DNA of 56,937 nucleotides. It comes from Bacteroidota bacterium (GTDB taxonomy: Bacteria > Bacteroidota > Rhodothermia > Rhodothermales > JANQRZ01). The DNA lies in NCBI GenBank assembly GCA_038746285.1, contig JBCDKT010000024.1, positions 1 through 56,937 on the forward strand, read 5' to 3'. The translations under genes were made by a program, and so were the position numbers. This document shows positions 16,641 to 25,423 of the stretch, one piece after another; within the stretch, counting starts at the first letter, position 1, and every line of letters starts with the position of its first letter. The notes under the pieces were generated by a model. That model was not told where the DNA came from. It searched no databases and saw nothing but the letters and a program-made list of their open reading frames with translations.

Positions 16641-18164
16641 ATGCCTCCTCTGATCTTCCTGCTCGCCCTCGTTCTCGCTGCGCCCCTCGCCGAAGCGCGG
16701 CCGCTCCCGGACCAGGCCGATCCGGGCCCGATGCTGGTCGAGCGCCCCGAGAGCGTGGCTCTTCTCGAAGAAGGGCGCAGCCAGATGGTCACCTTCCGCC
16801 TCGACGACGCCGAGACGACCTTCGAGCGGCTCGACGCGGTGGAGACAGCGCGGCCGGCGGCGCGGCTGCACCTCGCCAAGATCGCCCTCTGGCGGGCGAT
16901 GATTCTGGAGCAGGACGACCTGTACGACGCCTTCTTCGACCGGAGCGACGCGCTGCTCGACGTGCTCAAGGAGACGCCCGACTCGCCGTGGCGGACCCAC
17001 TTCCGGGCCGAGACCGAACTGCACCGGGCCGTGATCCACGCCAAGAAAACGCAGTACGCCCGCGCCGCGCTCGCGCTCCGGCAGGCCTACAACCACTTCG
17101 AGAAGAACGCCAAGGAGCACCCGGCCTTCTACGAGTCGGCATGGGGCATGGGGCTGTGCCACGCGACGATCGGGCTGGTGCCGAAGTCGTTTCGCTGGGT
17201 GGTCAAGATGATGGGCTTCCGCGGGACCGTGCAGCAGGGGCTCGACGGGATGGCGGTCTCGGCCCGGCAGAGCGTCTACTACCGCGACGAGGCTGCGGCC
17301 TTCTTCGCCCTCACCGACCAGCTCGTGAACGAGTCCAAGCGCGGCGGGCTGGCGATGCTCCGGGAGGTCGCCGCGCGCTACCCGGAGAGCCCGGTCGTGA
17401 GCTACATCGTGGGCTACTCGCTGATCAACCAGCGCCGCGCCGCCGAGGCCGAGCGTGAGTTGCGCCGCGCCGAGCGCCTGCTCCAGCCCCCCGGTGTCTT
17501 CCCGATGCCGTACGTGGACTTCTCGCTCGGCCAGGCGCTGTTCCGGCAGGACGCGTTCGCGGAGGCCGCGGGCTACTTCCAGCGCTACGTGCGGACGTTC
17601 CCCGGCGAGGCGCTCCTGGCGCAGGCGAACCTCCACGCCGGGCTCGCCCTCGAACTCTCCGGCCGGCGCGCCGAGGCGGTGCCGTACTACGAGCGCGTCC
17701 GGGTCCGGGAGAACTTCGACAGCGACGCCGCCGCGCGGCGCGAGGCCGAGGCCCGCCTCGCCGCGCCGCTCTCGGACCGGGAGCGGACGCTCCTGCTCGG
17801 CGGCACCGCCTTCGACGGGGGCCGCTACGCGGAGGCCGTGCAGACGCTGCAGCCTGTCTTCGGCGACCGCGAGGCGTCGGAGGTCGAGCGGGCCGAGGCT
17901 GCCTACCGCAGCGGGCGGGCGTACCAGCTTCTCGGCACATGGCGCGAGGCGCTCCGGCACTACGGCTTCGCCGTCAGCAACCCCGGAGACCCGCTCGCGA
18001 AGTGGGGCCCCTGGTCGCAGTACTACACCGGCGAGGTGCACGAGGCGCAGGGGGAGCACGCCCGCGCCCGCGCTGCCTACGAGCGCGCCCTCGCCAACGA
18101 CGACCCTTTCGCCTATCACAAGGCGCTCGAACAGCGCGCCAAAGCCGCCCTCGACCGCCTCTAA
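16641..18164 (+). CDS. secreted TPR protein, Iml2/TTC39-like
   Basis: A 507-residue protein with an N-terminal signal peptide (MPPLIFLLALVLAAPLAEA), so it is probably periplasmic. It has numerous TPR-like helical pairs, best seen in the second half: AEAAGYFQRYVRTFPGEALL, LHAGLALELSGRRAEAVPYY and TYEVH-type repeats near the end (YTGEVHEAQGEHARARAAYE). The central stretch SAWGMGLCHATIGLVPKS followed by KMMGFRGTVQQGLDGM resembles the Iml2/TTC39 outer-membrane-type TPR family, whose function in bacteria is not established. It is followed after only 3 bp by the metalloprotease gene, indicating one transcript. The role is unknown. Confidence 0.75.
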   Translation: MPPLIFLLALVLAAPLAEARPLPDQADPGPMLVERPESVALLEEGRSQMVTFRLDDAETTFERLDAVETARPAARLHLAKIALWRAMILEQDDLYDAFFDRSDALLDVLKETPDSPWRTHFRAETELHRAVIHAKKTQYARAALALRQAYNHFEKNAKEHPAFYESAWGMGLCHATIGLVPKSFRWVVKMMGFRGTVQQGLDGMAVSARQSVYYRDEAAAFFALTDQLVNESKRGGLAMLREVAARYPESPVVSYIVGYSLINQRRAAEAERELRRAERLLQPPGVFPMPYVDFSLGQALFRQDAFAEAAGYFQRYVRTFPGEALLAQANLHAGLALELSGRRAEAVPYYERVRVRENFDSDAAARREAEARLAAPLSDRERTLLLGGTAFDGGRYAEAVQTLQPVFGDREASEVERAEAAYRSGRAYQLLGTWREALRHYGFAVSNPGDPLAKWGPWSQYYTGEVHEAQGEHARARAAYERALANDDPFAYHKALEQRAKAALDRL

Positions 18165-18167
18165 TCC

Positions 18168-19715
18168 ATGCACGGTTCCGCTCGTCTTCTTGGCCTGCTC
18201 GTTTGCGGCCTCGCTTCCCTCTCACTCGCCCAGCCCGCGCTCGCGCAGGGAGGCATCGTGTTCGGCTGGGCACCGGCCGATACGATCCGCGCCGACTTCG
18301 AGGCTCCCGTCGTTCACGGGCACGGACACGGGCGTGCGCGAGAGACCGTGCGTGAGCCGCAGCGCTCGGAGGCGCGCGCCACGTTCGAGGTCGAGTACGA
18401 GAACTTCCCGGCGGAGGCGCAGGCGGCGTTCCAGCTTGCCGTAGACATCTGGAGCGAGCGCGTCGAGTCGTCGGTGCCGATCCGCATTCTTGCGCAGTGG
18501 GAGCCTGCCGAGGAGGCTAGCATCCTCGGTACCGCCTCGCCCCGCATCATCGCCAACTTTGGCGGGGCACCGCAGGCCGACACCTGGTATGCGTCAGCCC
18601 TTGCCGAAGCCCTGGCGGGACGAAACCTGAGCGGCTCCACCCCTGACATCCGCGCCACCTTCAACAGCGAGTTCCCAAGCTGGTACTTCGGCCTCGACGC
18701 GGACCCGCCCGACAACGAGTTCGACCTCACGACGGTCGTCCTCCACGAACTCGGGCACGGGCTGGGCTTCATTGGTTCGATGGACGTGGCGGGCGAGGTC
18801 GGGAGCTGGGGGATCGAGACGACCGAAGGGCAACGTTTCCCGGTGGTTTACGAGCGCTTCGCCGAGCGCGGCGACGGCACGCCCCTGCTGAGCCTCGAGA
18901 ACTTCTCCGCCCCGCTCGCAGACGCGCTCACGAGCGGGTCCGTTTTTTTCGACGGCCCGACGGCGCGCGCACAGGGCACGGACCTGCCGGAGATTTTCGC
19001 GCCGCTCGTGTGGCAGCCCGGCTCCTCGTTCTCCCACCTCGACGAGCAGCTCTACCCCTCGGGCTCGATCAACGCGCTCATGACGCCGAGCTTCGCCCGC
19101 GGTGAGGCCATCCACGACCCCGGCCCGATCACCTGCGGCATGCTGCGCGACGTGGGCTGGACGCTCCGCCCGGCGTGCGAGGCTATTGCCTTCTCGGCCG
19201 GCGTGGACGGGCGAGATGTCGTGCTGACCTTCTTCTTGCCGAGCGAGTCCGGGTTCGTCTCCGGCACGGTCGAGCGCGAGGTCGACGGGCAGTTCGAGCC
19301 CGTCGCGGCCTCGGTGCCGGCCATCGACCCTGAGGAGGCGGCGACCTACACCGTGCGCGTGCCCGGCCTCGGCCCCGGCACCTTCACGTTCCGCCTCCGC
19401 CTGCTGGGCGAAGACGGCACCGAGGTCGTCCTCAACGCCGCCCCTGTCCAGGTCTTCGGCGCAGGCAATGCCCTGGCGGTCTTTCCCAACCCCATCGTCG
19501 GCGAAGCGACGGTGCAGGTGGATGTCCGCGAGGTCCAAGACGTGAGCGTCAGGGTCTACGATGTGCGTGGCCGGCTCGTCGCCACGCTGCTGGAGGGCGT
19601 ACCTGGACCCGCTACGGCAACCCTGAACGCCCGTGGCCTGGCGCGGGGGGTTTACTTCGTCCGCGTCGAGGGCGAGGACTTTGGCGCGACGCGCGGGGTG
19701 ACGGTTCTGCGCTAA
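18168..19715 (+). CDS. secreted zinc metalloprotease with T9SS sorting domain
   Basis: 515 residues. Signal peptide (about 1-27, ending ALAQ). A Zn-binding HExxH motif lies in VVLHELGHGLGFIGSM at residues 193-200. A metzincin would have a third His at 203, but Gly is found there, so the third ligand must lie elsewhere. The C-terminal domain (about residue 430 onward: AVFPNPIVGEATVQVDV, then VYDVRGRLVATLLEG, ending in a final Leu-Arg) is a type A T9SS sorting domain, so the protein should be exported via PorU/PorV and anchored. The mature length and substrate are unknown. It is 3 bp from the upstream TPR gene. The function is inferred from the motif only. Confidence 0.82.
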   Translation: MHGSARLLGLLVCGLASLSLAQPALAQGGIVFGWAPADTIRADFEAPVVHGHGHGRARETVREPQRSEARATFEVEYENFPAEAQAAFQLAVDIWSERVESSVPIRILAQWEPAEEASILGTASPRIIANFGGAPQADTWYASALAEALAGRNLSGSTPDIRATFNSEFPSWYFGLDADPPDNEFDLTTVVLHELGHGLGFIGSMDVAGEVGSWGIETTEGQRFPVVYERFAERGDGTPLLSLENFSAPLADALTSGSVFFDGPTARAQGTDLPEIFAPLVWQPGSSFSHLDEQLYPSGSINALMTPSFARGEAIHDPGPITCGMLRDVGWTLRPACEAIAFSAGVDGRDVVLTFFLPSESGFVSGTVEREVDGQFEPVAASVPAIDPEEAATYTVRVPGLGPGTFTFRLRLLGEDGTEVVLNAAPVQVFGAGNALAVFPNPIVGEATVQVDVREVQDVSVRVYDVRGRLVATLLEGVPGPATATLNARGLARGVYFVRVEGEDFGATRGVTVLR

Positions 19716-19720
19716 CCGCG

Positions 19721-19760
19721 CTAGCGCACCCGGACGACGGAGCGCGTGGCGCTGACCGCG
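19721..19760 (-). repeat. decayed copy of a T9SS cargo gene 3' end
   Basis: This 40-bp stretch matches 19877-19916, the coding 3' end (stop and last residues) of the next minus-strand gene, at 36 of 40 positions. It has the same orientation, and the stop codon is present in both. It appears to be a remnant of a duplicated C-terminal sorting domain in the 161-bp gap. Confidence 0.6.
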
Positions 19761-19833
19761 CCCTACCCGTTTGGTACTCTACCCGTCTGGTGCTAGGCAA
19801 AAGTCCTTTCGGGCCAGAACCTGAGGAGGTAGG

Positions 19834-19852
19834 GACGGCTCGCCGAGCCGTC
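19834..19852 (+). repeat. GTAGGG-type dispersed palindrome
   Basis: GACGGCTCG-C-CGAGCCGTC is a perfect 9-1-9 palindrome preceded by GGTAGG. Compared with the copy at 40695 the single base-pair difference in the stem is compensated on both sides. Confidence 0.7.
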
Positions 19853-19876
19853 TGCGGTGCTACCGAACGCGTGCCA

Positions 19877-21511
19877 CTACCGCACCCGCACGACGGAGCG
19901 CGTGGCGCTGACGCCGTCGCCGGAGGCGTGGACGACGTAGACTCCCGGCGCGAGGTCGCGCTCCTGAAGCGCGAACGTGTGCCGGCCAGCCGCGAGCGGT
20001 CCGTCGTGCAGCCCGGCCACCCGCCGGCCGAGCACGTCGAACACCTCGACGACTACCGGCGCGGGCCGGTCGAGCACGAGCGCGACCGTGGCCCGGGTCC
20101 GGAACGGGTTGGGGTAGGGAGCTTCGAGCCGGAGGCTGGCGTACTCGGCCGCCGGCTCGGTGCTGGAGGTGAACTCCGGCGTGAGGTAGACGGCGAAGAT
20201 GCGGTCGCTCGCGCTCGTCTCGGCAGCCGTCATGCCCATCCAGCCGGGGTTCGGCATCGTCGATAGGATGCCGCCGACGATGTAGCCCATCAGGGTGCGC
20301 TCGTCGAGGTCGCGCAGCCGGACGATCTCGAGGTCGGAGCGGGGGACAGAGGCCGGAATGAGCGCCGCGTTTGTGCCGAGCAGGCCCGGCATCTGAACCG
20401 GCATTACCGTCTCGTACGTGGTGCCGCCCTCGGCCACCTCGTGCGTCAGCGTCACGATGTCGTCGGTGAAGGGGATGAAGCGGTCCTCGACGACCTCCCC
20501 CGCGTCCTCGTCGAAATAGAACTGCGCCATCCCGCCGAAGAACGCGGTGTGCATCGTCTCGGTCACCTCGTCCCAGAGCGGGAGCGCCGGGGCGGTGTAG
20601 TGCGAGAATCGCTGCTCGAAGCTGCTCTCCTGAAACGCGAGCCCGTCCGAGAGCGTGGCGTGGATCTGCGTCCGGTACGGGAGGTTGCTCGGCTGGAAGA
20701 CCCCGGCGTACATCGTGTGGGCCTGGGTGATGCAGGGCGCACCGTCGCACTGCCCTCGGACGAAGCTCGGGGCCACGGTCAGGTCGCGCCGGTGCAGCGC
20801 GTCCTCGTCGGTCACGGTCTGCACGTCGTCGATGCCGAGCGTGCCCCCCTGGTCGATAAGGAGAAACGAGGCGATCTGGTTGGTGTAGGCCTGCGTGAAG
20901 CTGCCACCGCCGGGAGAATACGCGCCGTCGAAGCGGTGTCCGCCGAGGAGGAGGTAGCGGCCCTCGAGAGTGCGGAGTTCGCCGCCGGTCACGGCGAGGC
21001 GCTCGTCGGCCGACTGCCGGATGTGCGGCGCGAGCGCGCCCCCGTTGACCACCGCGCCGATCAGTCCTGGTACGTCGAGCGCCGTCAGCGTCGGGAACGT
21101 GATCTTGTCGCCAGTCGAAGAGTCGGTGCCGTAGCCGCCGACGACGTAGAGCGTCTCGCCCTCCTGGTGGTACTGCGGGTTCGACACCTTCAGCGGGTCG
21201 GCGACAGCGTCGCCCAGTTCGCTGAGCGAGCGCGACCACACCTGGTCACCGGCGAGGTCCACGACCCAGAGGGAGCCGTTGGCCTGCTCGGCAGCGAAGG
21301 CACCGGACTCGATGATGCCGTGGAGGCCGTCCACGCGGCCGGTGATGAACAGCCACCGCCCGCCGTGCTCGGCCCACGCGAAGGAGTGGAGGCCCGGCAT
21401 CCCCGTCACGTCGACCTCGACGAGTTCGAGTGAGAACGGAAGGGCTTCGGGGTCCTGCGCGGCGGCAGGGACCGTGAGCAGAGCAGCGAGCACAAGGAGG
21501 CAGCGGCGCAT
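19877..21511 (-). CDS. T9SS-exported beta-propeller-like protein, unknown function
   Basis: 544 residues. The start is set at MRRCLLVLAALLTVPAAAQ, a signal peptide; 11 extra residues upstream are ignored. The body has short repeating beta units with Kelch-like glycine pairs (RWLFITGRVDGLHG, ETLYVVGGYG, RYLLLGGHRFDG, RTLMGYIVGGILSTM), suggesting a propeller, although no strict family signature is seen. Two Cys in GQCDGAPCI may form a disulfide. The end (EAPYPNPFRTRATVALVL, then VFDVLGRRVAGLHDG, ending VVRVR) is a type A sorting domain for PorU/PorV export. A decayed copy of its last 40 bp lies just downstream (19721). It is convergent with the metalloprotease gene. Confidence 0.75.
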   Translation of the reverse strand: MRRCLLVLAALLTVPAAAQDPEALPFSLELVEVDVTGMPGLHSFAWAEHGGRWLFITGRVDGLHGIIESGAFAAEQANGSLWVVDLAGDQVWSRSLSELGDAVADPLKVSNPQYHQEGETLYVVGGYGTDSSTGDKITFPTLTALDVPGLIGAVVNGGALAPHIRQSADERLAVTGGELRTLEGRYLLLGGHRFDGAYSPGGGSFTQAYTNQIASFLLIDQGGTLGIDDVQTVTDEDALHRRDLTVAPSFVRGQCDGAPCITQAHTMYAGVFQPSNLPYRTQIHATLSDGLAFQESSFEQRFSHYTAPALPLWDEVTETMHTAFFGGMAQFYFDEDAGEVVEDRFIPFTDDIVTLTHEVAEGGTTYETVMPVQMPGLLGTNAALIPASVPRSDLEIVRLRDLDERTLMGYIVGGILSTMPNPGWMGMTAAETSASDRIFAVYLTPEFTSSTEPAAEYASLRLEAPYPNPFRTRATVALVLDRPAPVVVEVFDVLGRRVAGLHDGPLAAGRHTFALQERDLAPGVYVVHASGDGVSATRSVVRVR

Positions 21512-21650
21512 CAAAGGCGGACGGGTTAGGCACGGGCTGCCCAATGCTACGGCATATTCCCGCTGGGGGCAACCCCTATGCCTCTTTCATCATAGTCCCC
21601 ATCCGAATAGTCCCCATCCGACTTACCGGCCTGCGAGCCGGCCCTGCGCG

Positions 21651-22916
21651 TCAGGCGGCCTGCCCCTTCCGGCGCGCGTAGGCCGCCTCGGCGATGACCG
21701 TCAGCAGCGTACGGTCGGTGTCGGTGAGGGGCATGCCGCGGCGGGCCGTCACAGCCTCGGCCACGCGGAGTGCCTTCTCCAGCCGGTAGTTCACGAAGCC
21801 GTCGGCCCCGCCCCACGAGAAATCCGGGATGTAGCGCGGCGGAAAGCCCCCGCCGAAGAGGTTGCAGAAGACCCCGACGACGGTGCCGGTGTTGAACATG
21901 GTGTTGATCGAGCACTTCGAGTGGTCGCCCATGATGAGGCCGAGCCGCCCGCGCTCGGTGCCGACGAACGCCTCGGCGACGCAGTCCCACATGTTCACCT
22001 CGCCGTAGTCGTTCTTGAGGTTCGACGTGTTGGTGTCGGCCCCGAGGTTGCACCAGCGGCCGATGTAGGAGTTGCCCATGTAGCCGTCGTGGACCTTGTT
22101 CGAGTAGGACTGCACGATGCTCGCCTTGACCTCGCCGCCGATTTCGGCGTGGGTGCCTGCCGCGACGCCATCGACCCGGGCTCCGGCCCGCATGCTGGCG
22201 TTCGGCCCGAGGTAGAGCGGCCCGAAGACGATGGCACCTTCGCCGATGGCCGCACCCTCGTCGAGGTAGATCGGCCCGCCCTCGGCGTTGAGGATGGCCC
22301 CTGGCCGGACTTCGGCACCAGGAGCGAGGTAGATGTTGCCGGGCTCCAGCAGGATCGCACTTTCGTGTACCGTCGCGCCCTCGCGGCCGTGGCGGTCGAG
22401 GGCGGCAAAGTCATCTGCGATGCGCTCGCGCACATCGTCGAGGAGGTGCCACAGGCGGCTGATGAGCGTCGCGCCGTCGACCTGTTCCTCGGCGGTACCC
22501 TCGAAGTGAGACGGGCCGAGCGCGTCGGCCCCCAGCAGCCCGGCCTGCGGGGCCGGGTGCCACGCGGCGAGGAGCGTGTCGCCCTGGAGAAAGACGCGGG
22601 CCGGTTCGCCCGGCGCAGCGGCAGCGCGCACGCGCTCCAGCAGGTCGCCCGGCTGAACGAGCCACCGCTGATTGACGAAGAGGACGCCGCGGTGCTCATT
22701 GGGCAGCGCGTTGAAGGAAGCTCCAGCGTGGTCCTGGGCCGCCGCGCCTGCGACCAGCGCCCGCGTGTGGAGGACGAAACCGTCGTGCGGAAAGGCGCGC
22801 CGCTGACGCTCGCTCAGGGTCTGGATACCGACGCGCAGGTCGCCTGCGGCGCGGGTGGAGGCCAGCGGAGCGAGGTGGTGGACCGTCGCGTCTTCGAACA
22901 GGCAGAGGTGGGGCAT
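21651..22916 (-). CDS. GlmU-like sugar nucleotidyltransferase-related protein
   Basis: 421 residues starting at MPHLCLFEDATVHHLAPLAS. The N-terminal ARTRA-like opening (F-D-D/E, L-x-P-L, R-x-G-I) is that of the Bacteroidota GlmU-family putative nucleotidyltransferase. No intact GxGTRM-type nucleotide-binding loop is visible, so catalysis of the uridylyl transfer is doubtful. The C-terminal half is a left-handed beta-helix (hexapeptide repeats: GATVHESAILLEPGNIYLAP, GAILNAEGGPIYLDEGAAIG, VFGPLYLGPNASMRAGARVD), typical of acyltransferases. Members of this Bacteroidota family are annotated as GlmU, but their reaction has not been read here. It is divergently transcribed from the transaldolase gene. 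The long N-terminal extension to 23015 is rejected. Confidence 0.72.
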   Translation of the reverse strand: MPHLCLFEDATVHHLAPLASTRAAGDLRVGIQTLSERQRRAFPHDGFVLHTRALVAGAAAQDHAGASFNALPNEHRGVLFVNQRWLVQPGDLLERVRAAAAPGEPARVFLQGDTLLAAWHPAPQAGLLGADALGPSHFEGTAEEQVDGATLISRLWHLLDDVRERIADDFAALDRHGREGATVHESAILLEPGNIYLAPGAEVRPGAILNAEGGPIYLDEGAAIGEGAIVFGPLYLGPNASMRAGARVDGVAAGTHAEIGGEVKASIVQSYSNKVHDGYMGNSYIGRWCNLGADTNTSNLKNDYGEVNMWDCVAEAFVGTERGRLGLIMGDHSKCSINTMFNTGTVVGVFCNLFGGGFPPRYIPDFSWGGADGFVNYRLEKALRVAEAVTARRGMPLTDTDRTLLTVIAEAAYARRKGQAA

Positions 22917-23097
22917 GGAGAGGCCGTGGTCGGGGAGGGGAGCGCCCCAAACTACGCCACCGGTGTACGGCGCGGTGGCGTACGCCGAGCGACCGGCCCG
23001 GCGCAGCGTGCGCAAAAATGGAAGGTCCCGCGCGAACGACGATACCAGGTCTGCGTATAGAGACCTCCGCTGCCTCCCTTTCTAGCTCAACACCGCC

Positions 23098-23763
23098 ATG
23101 AAATTCTTCATCGACACCGCCGACCTCGACGAGATCCGCGAAGCCGCCGACATGGGCGTCCTCGACGGCGTCACCACGAACCCATCGCTCGCCATGAAGG
23201 CGGGGGCCTCGAACTTCGAGGAGCACATCTACAAAATCTGCGAACTCGCCTCCGACGTCTCCGCCGAGGTCGTGGCGACCGAGTACGGGGCGATGGTGGA
23301 GGAAGGCCGCAAGCTGGCCCAGATCCACGAGCACGTCACCGTCAAAGTCCCCATGATCCGCGAGGGCGTCAAGGCCATCGAGACGCTCTCCAACGAGGGC
23401 ATCCGCATCAACTGCACCCTCATCTTCTCGCCGACCCAGGCGCTCGTCGCGGCGAAGGCTGGGGCGACGTACGTGAGTCCCTTCATCGGACGCCTCGACG
23501 ACATCTCCTCCAACGGGATGGACCTCATCGCCTCGATCCGTACCATCTTCGACAACTACGCCTACGACACGCAGATCCTCGCGGCCAGCATCCGCCACCC
23601 CATGCACGTCGTCGACGCCGCCGAGCTCGGCGCGGACGTGGCGACGATGCCGTTCGACACGCTCGACAAGCTCATCAAGCACCCGCTGACCGACCGGGGG
23701 CTCGAGAAAGTCCTCGCGGACTGGGAGAAGCTCCAGGAGCAGAAGGACGGACAGCCTGCCTAG
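23098..23763 (+). CDS. fsa: fructose-6-phosphate aldolase/transaldolase
   Basis: A 221-residue short-form transaldolase/FSA that transfers or releases dihydroxyacetone units, linking glycolysis and the pentose-phosphate pathway. The protein starts [16 protein letters not shown], then [13 protein letters not shown]; the Schiff-base Lys83 lies in VTVKVPM, with later blocks [33 protein letters not shown] and [12 protein letters not shown]. The length matches the FSA/TalC group. The symbol is a subfamily assignment; transaldolase activity is equally possible. It is divergent from the GlmU-like gene across 181 bp and followed by a terminator at 23810-23844. Confidence 0.93.
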   Translation: MKFFIDTADLDEIREAADMGVLDGVTTNPSLAMKAGASNFEEHIYKICELASDVSAEVVATEYGAMVEEGRKLAQIHEHVTVKVPMIREGVKAIETLSNEGIRINCTLIFSPTQALVAAKAGATYVSPFIGRLDDISSNGMDLIASIRTIFDNYAYDTQILAASIRHPMHVVDAAELGADVATMPFDTLDKLIKHPLTDRGLEKVLADWEKLQEQKDGQPA

Positions 23764-23772
23764 CCCGGCAGC

Positions 23773-23806
23773 GCAGAGACAGTCGCGCGGCAGAGACAGT
23801 CGCGCA
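23773..23806 (+). repeat. 17-bp tandem duplication
   Basis: GCAGAGACAGTCGCGCG and GCAGAGACAGTCGCGCA follow each other directly, differing only at the last base, just after the transaldolase stop codon. No function is evident. Confidence 0.7.
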
Positions 23807-23809
23807 GTA

Positions 23810-23844
23810 GGGAGCTCCCGCAGGCGTGGGGGCTCCCTCTTTTT
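23810..23844 (+). terminator. Rho-independent terminator of transaldolase
   Basis: GGGAGCTCCC and GGGGGCTCCC pair as a stem with one mismatch and an 8-nt loop (GCAGGCGT), followed by TCTTTTT. It lies 46 bp after the fsa stop codon. Confidence 0.8.
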
Positions 23845-24019
23845 ATGGTATGGGTATTGATATGTGTATTATAGAAGTTGCGATGTCACCTCGTATCCCT
23901 CTTTTTCGGTGTAGGGGTACAAACCTCACACAGATTCGCACTGGTCTCCAACCGGGCCTTGTCCTCGCGATGAGACAGCGCACCTCTCGATCCCAGACAC
24001 ACCTCCAATCCTCCACCAC

Positions 24020-25303
24020 ATGCTCCGCTACACGCTACTCACCGCCATAGCCCTGACGGCCACCGGCCTCGCAGCCCAGCACACCCAACCCTTCAGCATC
24101 CCTGCGCAGCCGTCCGTCCTGGAGGTACCGCGCGGCGGAGCCGAGGTGCTCTACGACCAGACGGGCGCTCCCAGCGAAAACAACTTCCCCTCGCAGCAAG
24201 CTGGGGGGAGCGAGGTCCAGTATGACGCGCAGGGCGCGGACGACTTCGTGGTGCCGGACACTGTGGCGTGGAGCATCACCGAACTCGCCGTGCTCGGGGC
24301 TTATGTCGAGAATGCCACTCCTATTGAGATTGCGGACATCTACTTCTACGCGAATGTGGACGGGCGGCCAGACTCGCTCATAGAGCGCCGCCTCAACGTG
24401 CCGGTCGACAGCATCGGGGACGGCGACCTGGCAGCGGCCCTGTCGCCTTCGGTGATTCTCACGGAGGGGACGTACTGGGCTAGCCTCGTGGTGGACGTGC
24501 CGCCATCGCTCTCGGGGCAGTGGCGCTGGAACAGGCAGGACACGGCCGAGCCCATCGGGTTCGAAATGCACTGGCGCAACCCGCGCGACGGCTTTAGAAC
24601 GGGGTGCACGGGGTGGCAGCCGCTCACGACCAACTGCGTAGGCGGCGGGATGGACGCCTCGTTCCGGCTCAGCGGCCGGGCCAGCGATGCGTTCGTCCGG
24701 TTCGACCCGGCGGTGCTGACGGACACGCTCTCCTTTGGGCCTGATTCGTTCGGTTCAGAGACCGTCATCCTGATGAACGACACCGACCAGTCCGTCGCTT
24801 TTTCATTCCCCGAGACCAGCGGCGGTTTTGTGGTAGGCTTCACCCCGGCCCAGGACACGATTCCGGCGAACGGGTCGGCCGAAGTGGTGGTGGACTTCGA
24901 CGCGACCGGGCTGGCGCCGAGCACGTACGAAGATTCCTTCTCCGTGGACACGGACCTCGGGCCGGAAGGCCTCGCCTTCGACCTGCCGGTCCGGCTCATC
25001 ATTCCGATGCCGGTTGCGCAGGAGGACGGCGCGGCTCGCCAGGCGTTCGCGCTTCGCCGGGGCTACCCCAACCCCTTCGCAGAGCAGACGACGGTCGAAT
25101 TGGTGCTGCCCGAGGCCGGCTCGGTCACCGTCGAGGTCTACGACGCACTCGGTCGCCGCGTGGCCGTGCTCGCCGACGGGGAGCGGGCGGCGGGCCTCCA
25201 CCGCCTGCGGTGGGACGCGCGCGAGGCATCGAGCGGAGCCTACTTCGTCCGCGCTCAGGCAGGGGCGAAGGTGAGTACTGTGCCGGTCGTCGTCGTCCGG
25301 TAG
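24020..25303 (+). CDS. secreted protein with T9SS sorting domain, unknown function
   Basis: 427 residues. Signal peptide (about 1-18, ending TGLAAQ). The middle part, about 45-235, is a jelly-roll/beta-sandwich-like domain (DDFVVPDTVAWSITELAVLG, then IEIADIYFYANVDGRPDS, and WYASLVVDVPP-type strands with CTGWQP and NCVGGG cysteines). Next is an Ig-like region of choice-of-anchor type (ETVILMNDTDQSVAFSFP, then GSAEVVVDFDATGLAPST). The end is a type A sorting domain (RRGYPNPFAEQTTVELVL, then VYDALGRRVAVLADG, ending VVVVR). No catalytic motif was found. The 175-bp leader after the fsa terminator is AT-richer than its surroundings, and no clear TAnnTTTG element was found in it. Confidence 0.75.
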   Translation: MLRYTLLTAIALTATGLAAQHTQPFSIPAQPSVLEVPRGGAEVLYDQTGAPSENNFPSQQAGGSEVQYDAQGADDFVVPDTVAWSITELAVLGAYVENATPIEIADIYFYANVDGRPDSLIERRLNVPVDSIGDGDLAAALSPSVILTEGTYWASLVVDVPPSLSGQWRWNRQDTAEPIGFEMHWRNPRDGFRTGCTGWQPLTTNCVGGGMDASFRLSGRASDAFVRFDPAVLTDTLSFGPDSFGSETVILMNDTDQSVAFSFPETSGGFVVGFTPAQDTIPANGSAEVVVDFDATGLAPSTYEDSFSVDTDLGPEGLAFDLPVRLIIPMPVAQEDGAARQAFALRRGYPNPFAEQTTVELVLPEAGSVTVEVYDALGRRVAVLADGERAAGLHRLRWDAREASSGAYFVRAQAGAKVSTVPVVVVR

Positions 25304-25423
25304 CGGACCCTGCGGCGTGGGCGTGAAGATTGGGGCAGGCCGGCCGGGCGCGGCGGCACGGGAGAACCTGCAACGCGCCGGGGGATTGAAGCGCGCTGAC
25401 CTCACGGACCGAACGACTTGCAG

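Noticed and set aside
21651-22916. True bifunctional GlmU
   Set aside because: No intact N-terminal uridylyltransferase loop seen and length/opening fit the Bacteroidota GlmU-like family of unknown reaction.
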